The position numbers and the translations under genes were made by a program. Below are positions 5,870-6,151 of a DNA stretch of 6,151 bases, one piece after another (the stretch's first letter is position 1; each line of letters begins with the position of its first letter). The notes below the pieces were generated by a model that was given only the letters and a program-made list of their open reading frames with translations, was not told the origin of the DNA and did not search any database. The stretch is taken from contig DPZQ01000031.1 of assembly GCA_003536295.1 (NCBI GenBank), forward strand, positions 1-6,151. The letters run 5' to 3'. The stretch is from Rhodobacter sp. (GTDB taxonomy: Bacteria > Pseudomonadota > Alphaproteobacteria > Rhodobacterales > Rhodobacteraceae).

Positions 5870-6151
5870 TTATTTGTCGCGGCGCCGCACACGGCGCGGG
5901 GCCTCATTAGCCTGATCGCCTGTTCCGTCTGAGGCCGAGGAAAAACCGCCTAAAGTTTTGGCTATCAGCTCAAGGCTGGGAGGGGAGCCTTTGGCACGGC
6001 TGTCAAGCGCGCGACGCATTGAGGCCAGATGTTCAGGCATCGTGCCACAGCAGCCGCCAATGATAGTGGCGCCAATGTCGCGTGCCAAAACCGCATATTC
6101 CGCCATCAATTCTGGCGTGCCGTCATAATGGATATGGCCGTCGTGATATTT
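5870..6151 (-). CDS. bmt: Bmt, homocysteine S-methyltransferase, C-terminal part (cut by window edge)
   Basis: The reading frame stays open to the right edge of the window, so only the last 93 residues are seen and the start lies beyond 6151. The fragment contains MAEYAVLARDIGATIIGGCCGTMPEH. Its GGCCGT motif (fragment residues 32-37) supplies the adjacent Cys pair that, with a third Cys further upstream, binds the catalytic zinc that activates homocysteine in the MetH N-terminal module and in betaine-homocysteine methyltransferases. The tail is variable and ends in a basic stretch (PRRVRRRDK), which I recall as usual for roseobacter members. Although often named betaine-homocysteine methyltransferase, next to a free corrinoid protein it more likely acts as the homocysteine-activating subunit of a split cobalamin-dependent methionine synthase. 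That is known for roseobacters and inferred here. A Met within the fragment (6106) is internal, not the start. Confidence 0.9.
   Translation of the reverse strand, partial: KYHDGHIHYDGTPELMAEYAVLARDIGATIIGGCCGTMPEHLASMRRALDSRAKGSPPSLELIAKTLGGFSSASDGTGDQANEAPRRVRRRDK

Noticed and set aside
5855..5932. Plus-strand 25-codon frame beginning MKRKRLFV near the bmt terminator
   Set aside because: It lacks a ribosome-binding site and is mostly antisense to the conserved bmt 3' end.

Overview
This window looks like a chromosomal segment of an alphaproteobacterium of the Rhodobacteraceae (roseobacter group). The basis is recognition of the proteins: the LpxC, BamD, RecN, DUF1638, corrinoid-protein and Bmt sequences all read like roseobacter family members. 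Base composition appears moderate rather than very GC-rich, with an AT-rich first 40 bases, which would suit one of the lower-GC marine roseobacters. That last point is an inference and no species is claimed.

Left part, plus strand (about 1-3669): three cell-envelope and genome-maintenance genes lie head to tail. lpxC (lipid A biosynthesis) probably starts at a GTG at 142. It is followed by a 102-bp gap that contains a strong stem-loop and a possible promoter, then bamD (outer-membrane assembly lipoprotein), then recN 15 bp later (double-strand-break repair ATPase). LpxC makes the lipid A anchor of the outer leaflet and BamD helps insert beta-barrel proteins into the same membrane. RecN is a housekeeping repair gene that appears to be co-transcribed with bamD.

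Right part, minus strand (3676-6151): reading leftward from the window edge come the C-terminal end of a Bmt-type homocysteine S-methyltransferase with an intrinsic terminator, then a free-standing B12-binding (corrinoid) protein with its own terminator. After these comes a three-gene unit: a 49-residue two-helix membrane protein, a DUF1638 protein whose start overlaps the preceding stop (ATGA), and an NTF2/SnoaL-like protein with an apparent TTG start. Homocysteine methyltransferase and corrinoid protein encoded as separate polypeptides match the split cobalamin-dependent methionine synthase of roseobacters. The methyl-tetrahydrofolate-binding subunit and the RamA-like reactivation protein of that system are not in this window.

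The two blocks converge with only 6 bp between the recN stop and the stop of the NTF2-like gene. No rRNA, tRNA, CRISPR array, insertion sequence or phage gene is visible. The least understood part is the DUF1638 unit with its tiny membrane partner next to the split methionine synthase. The rest is conserved housekeeping sequence.
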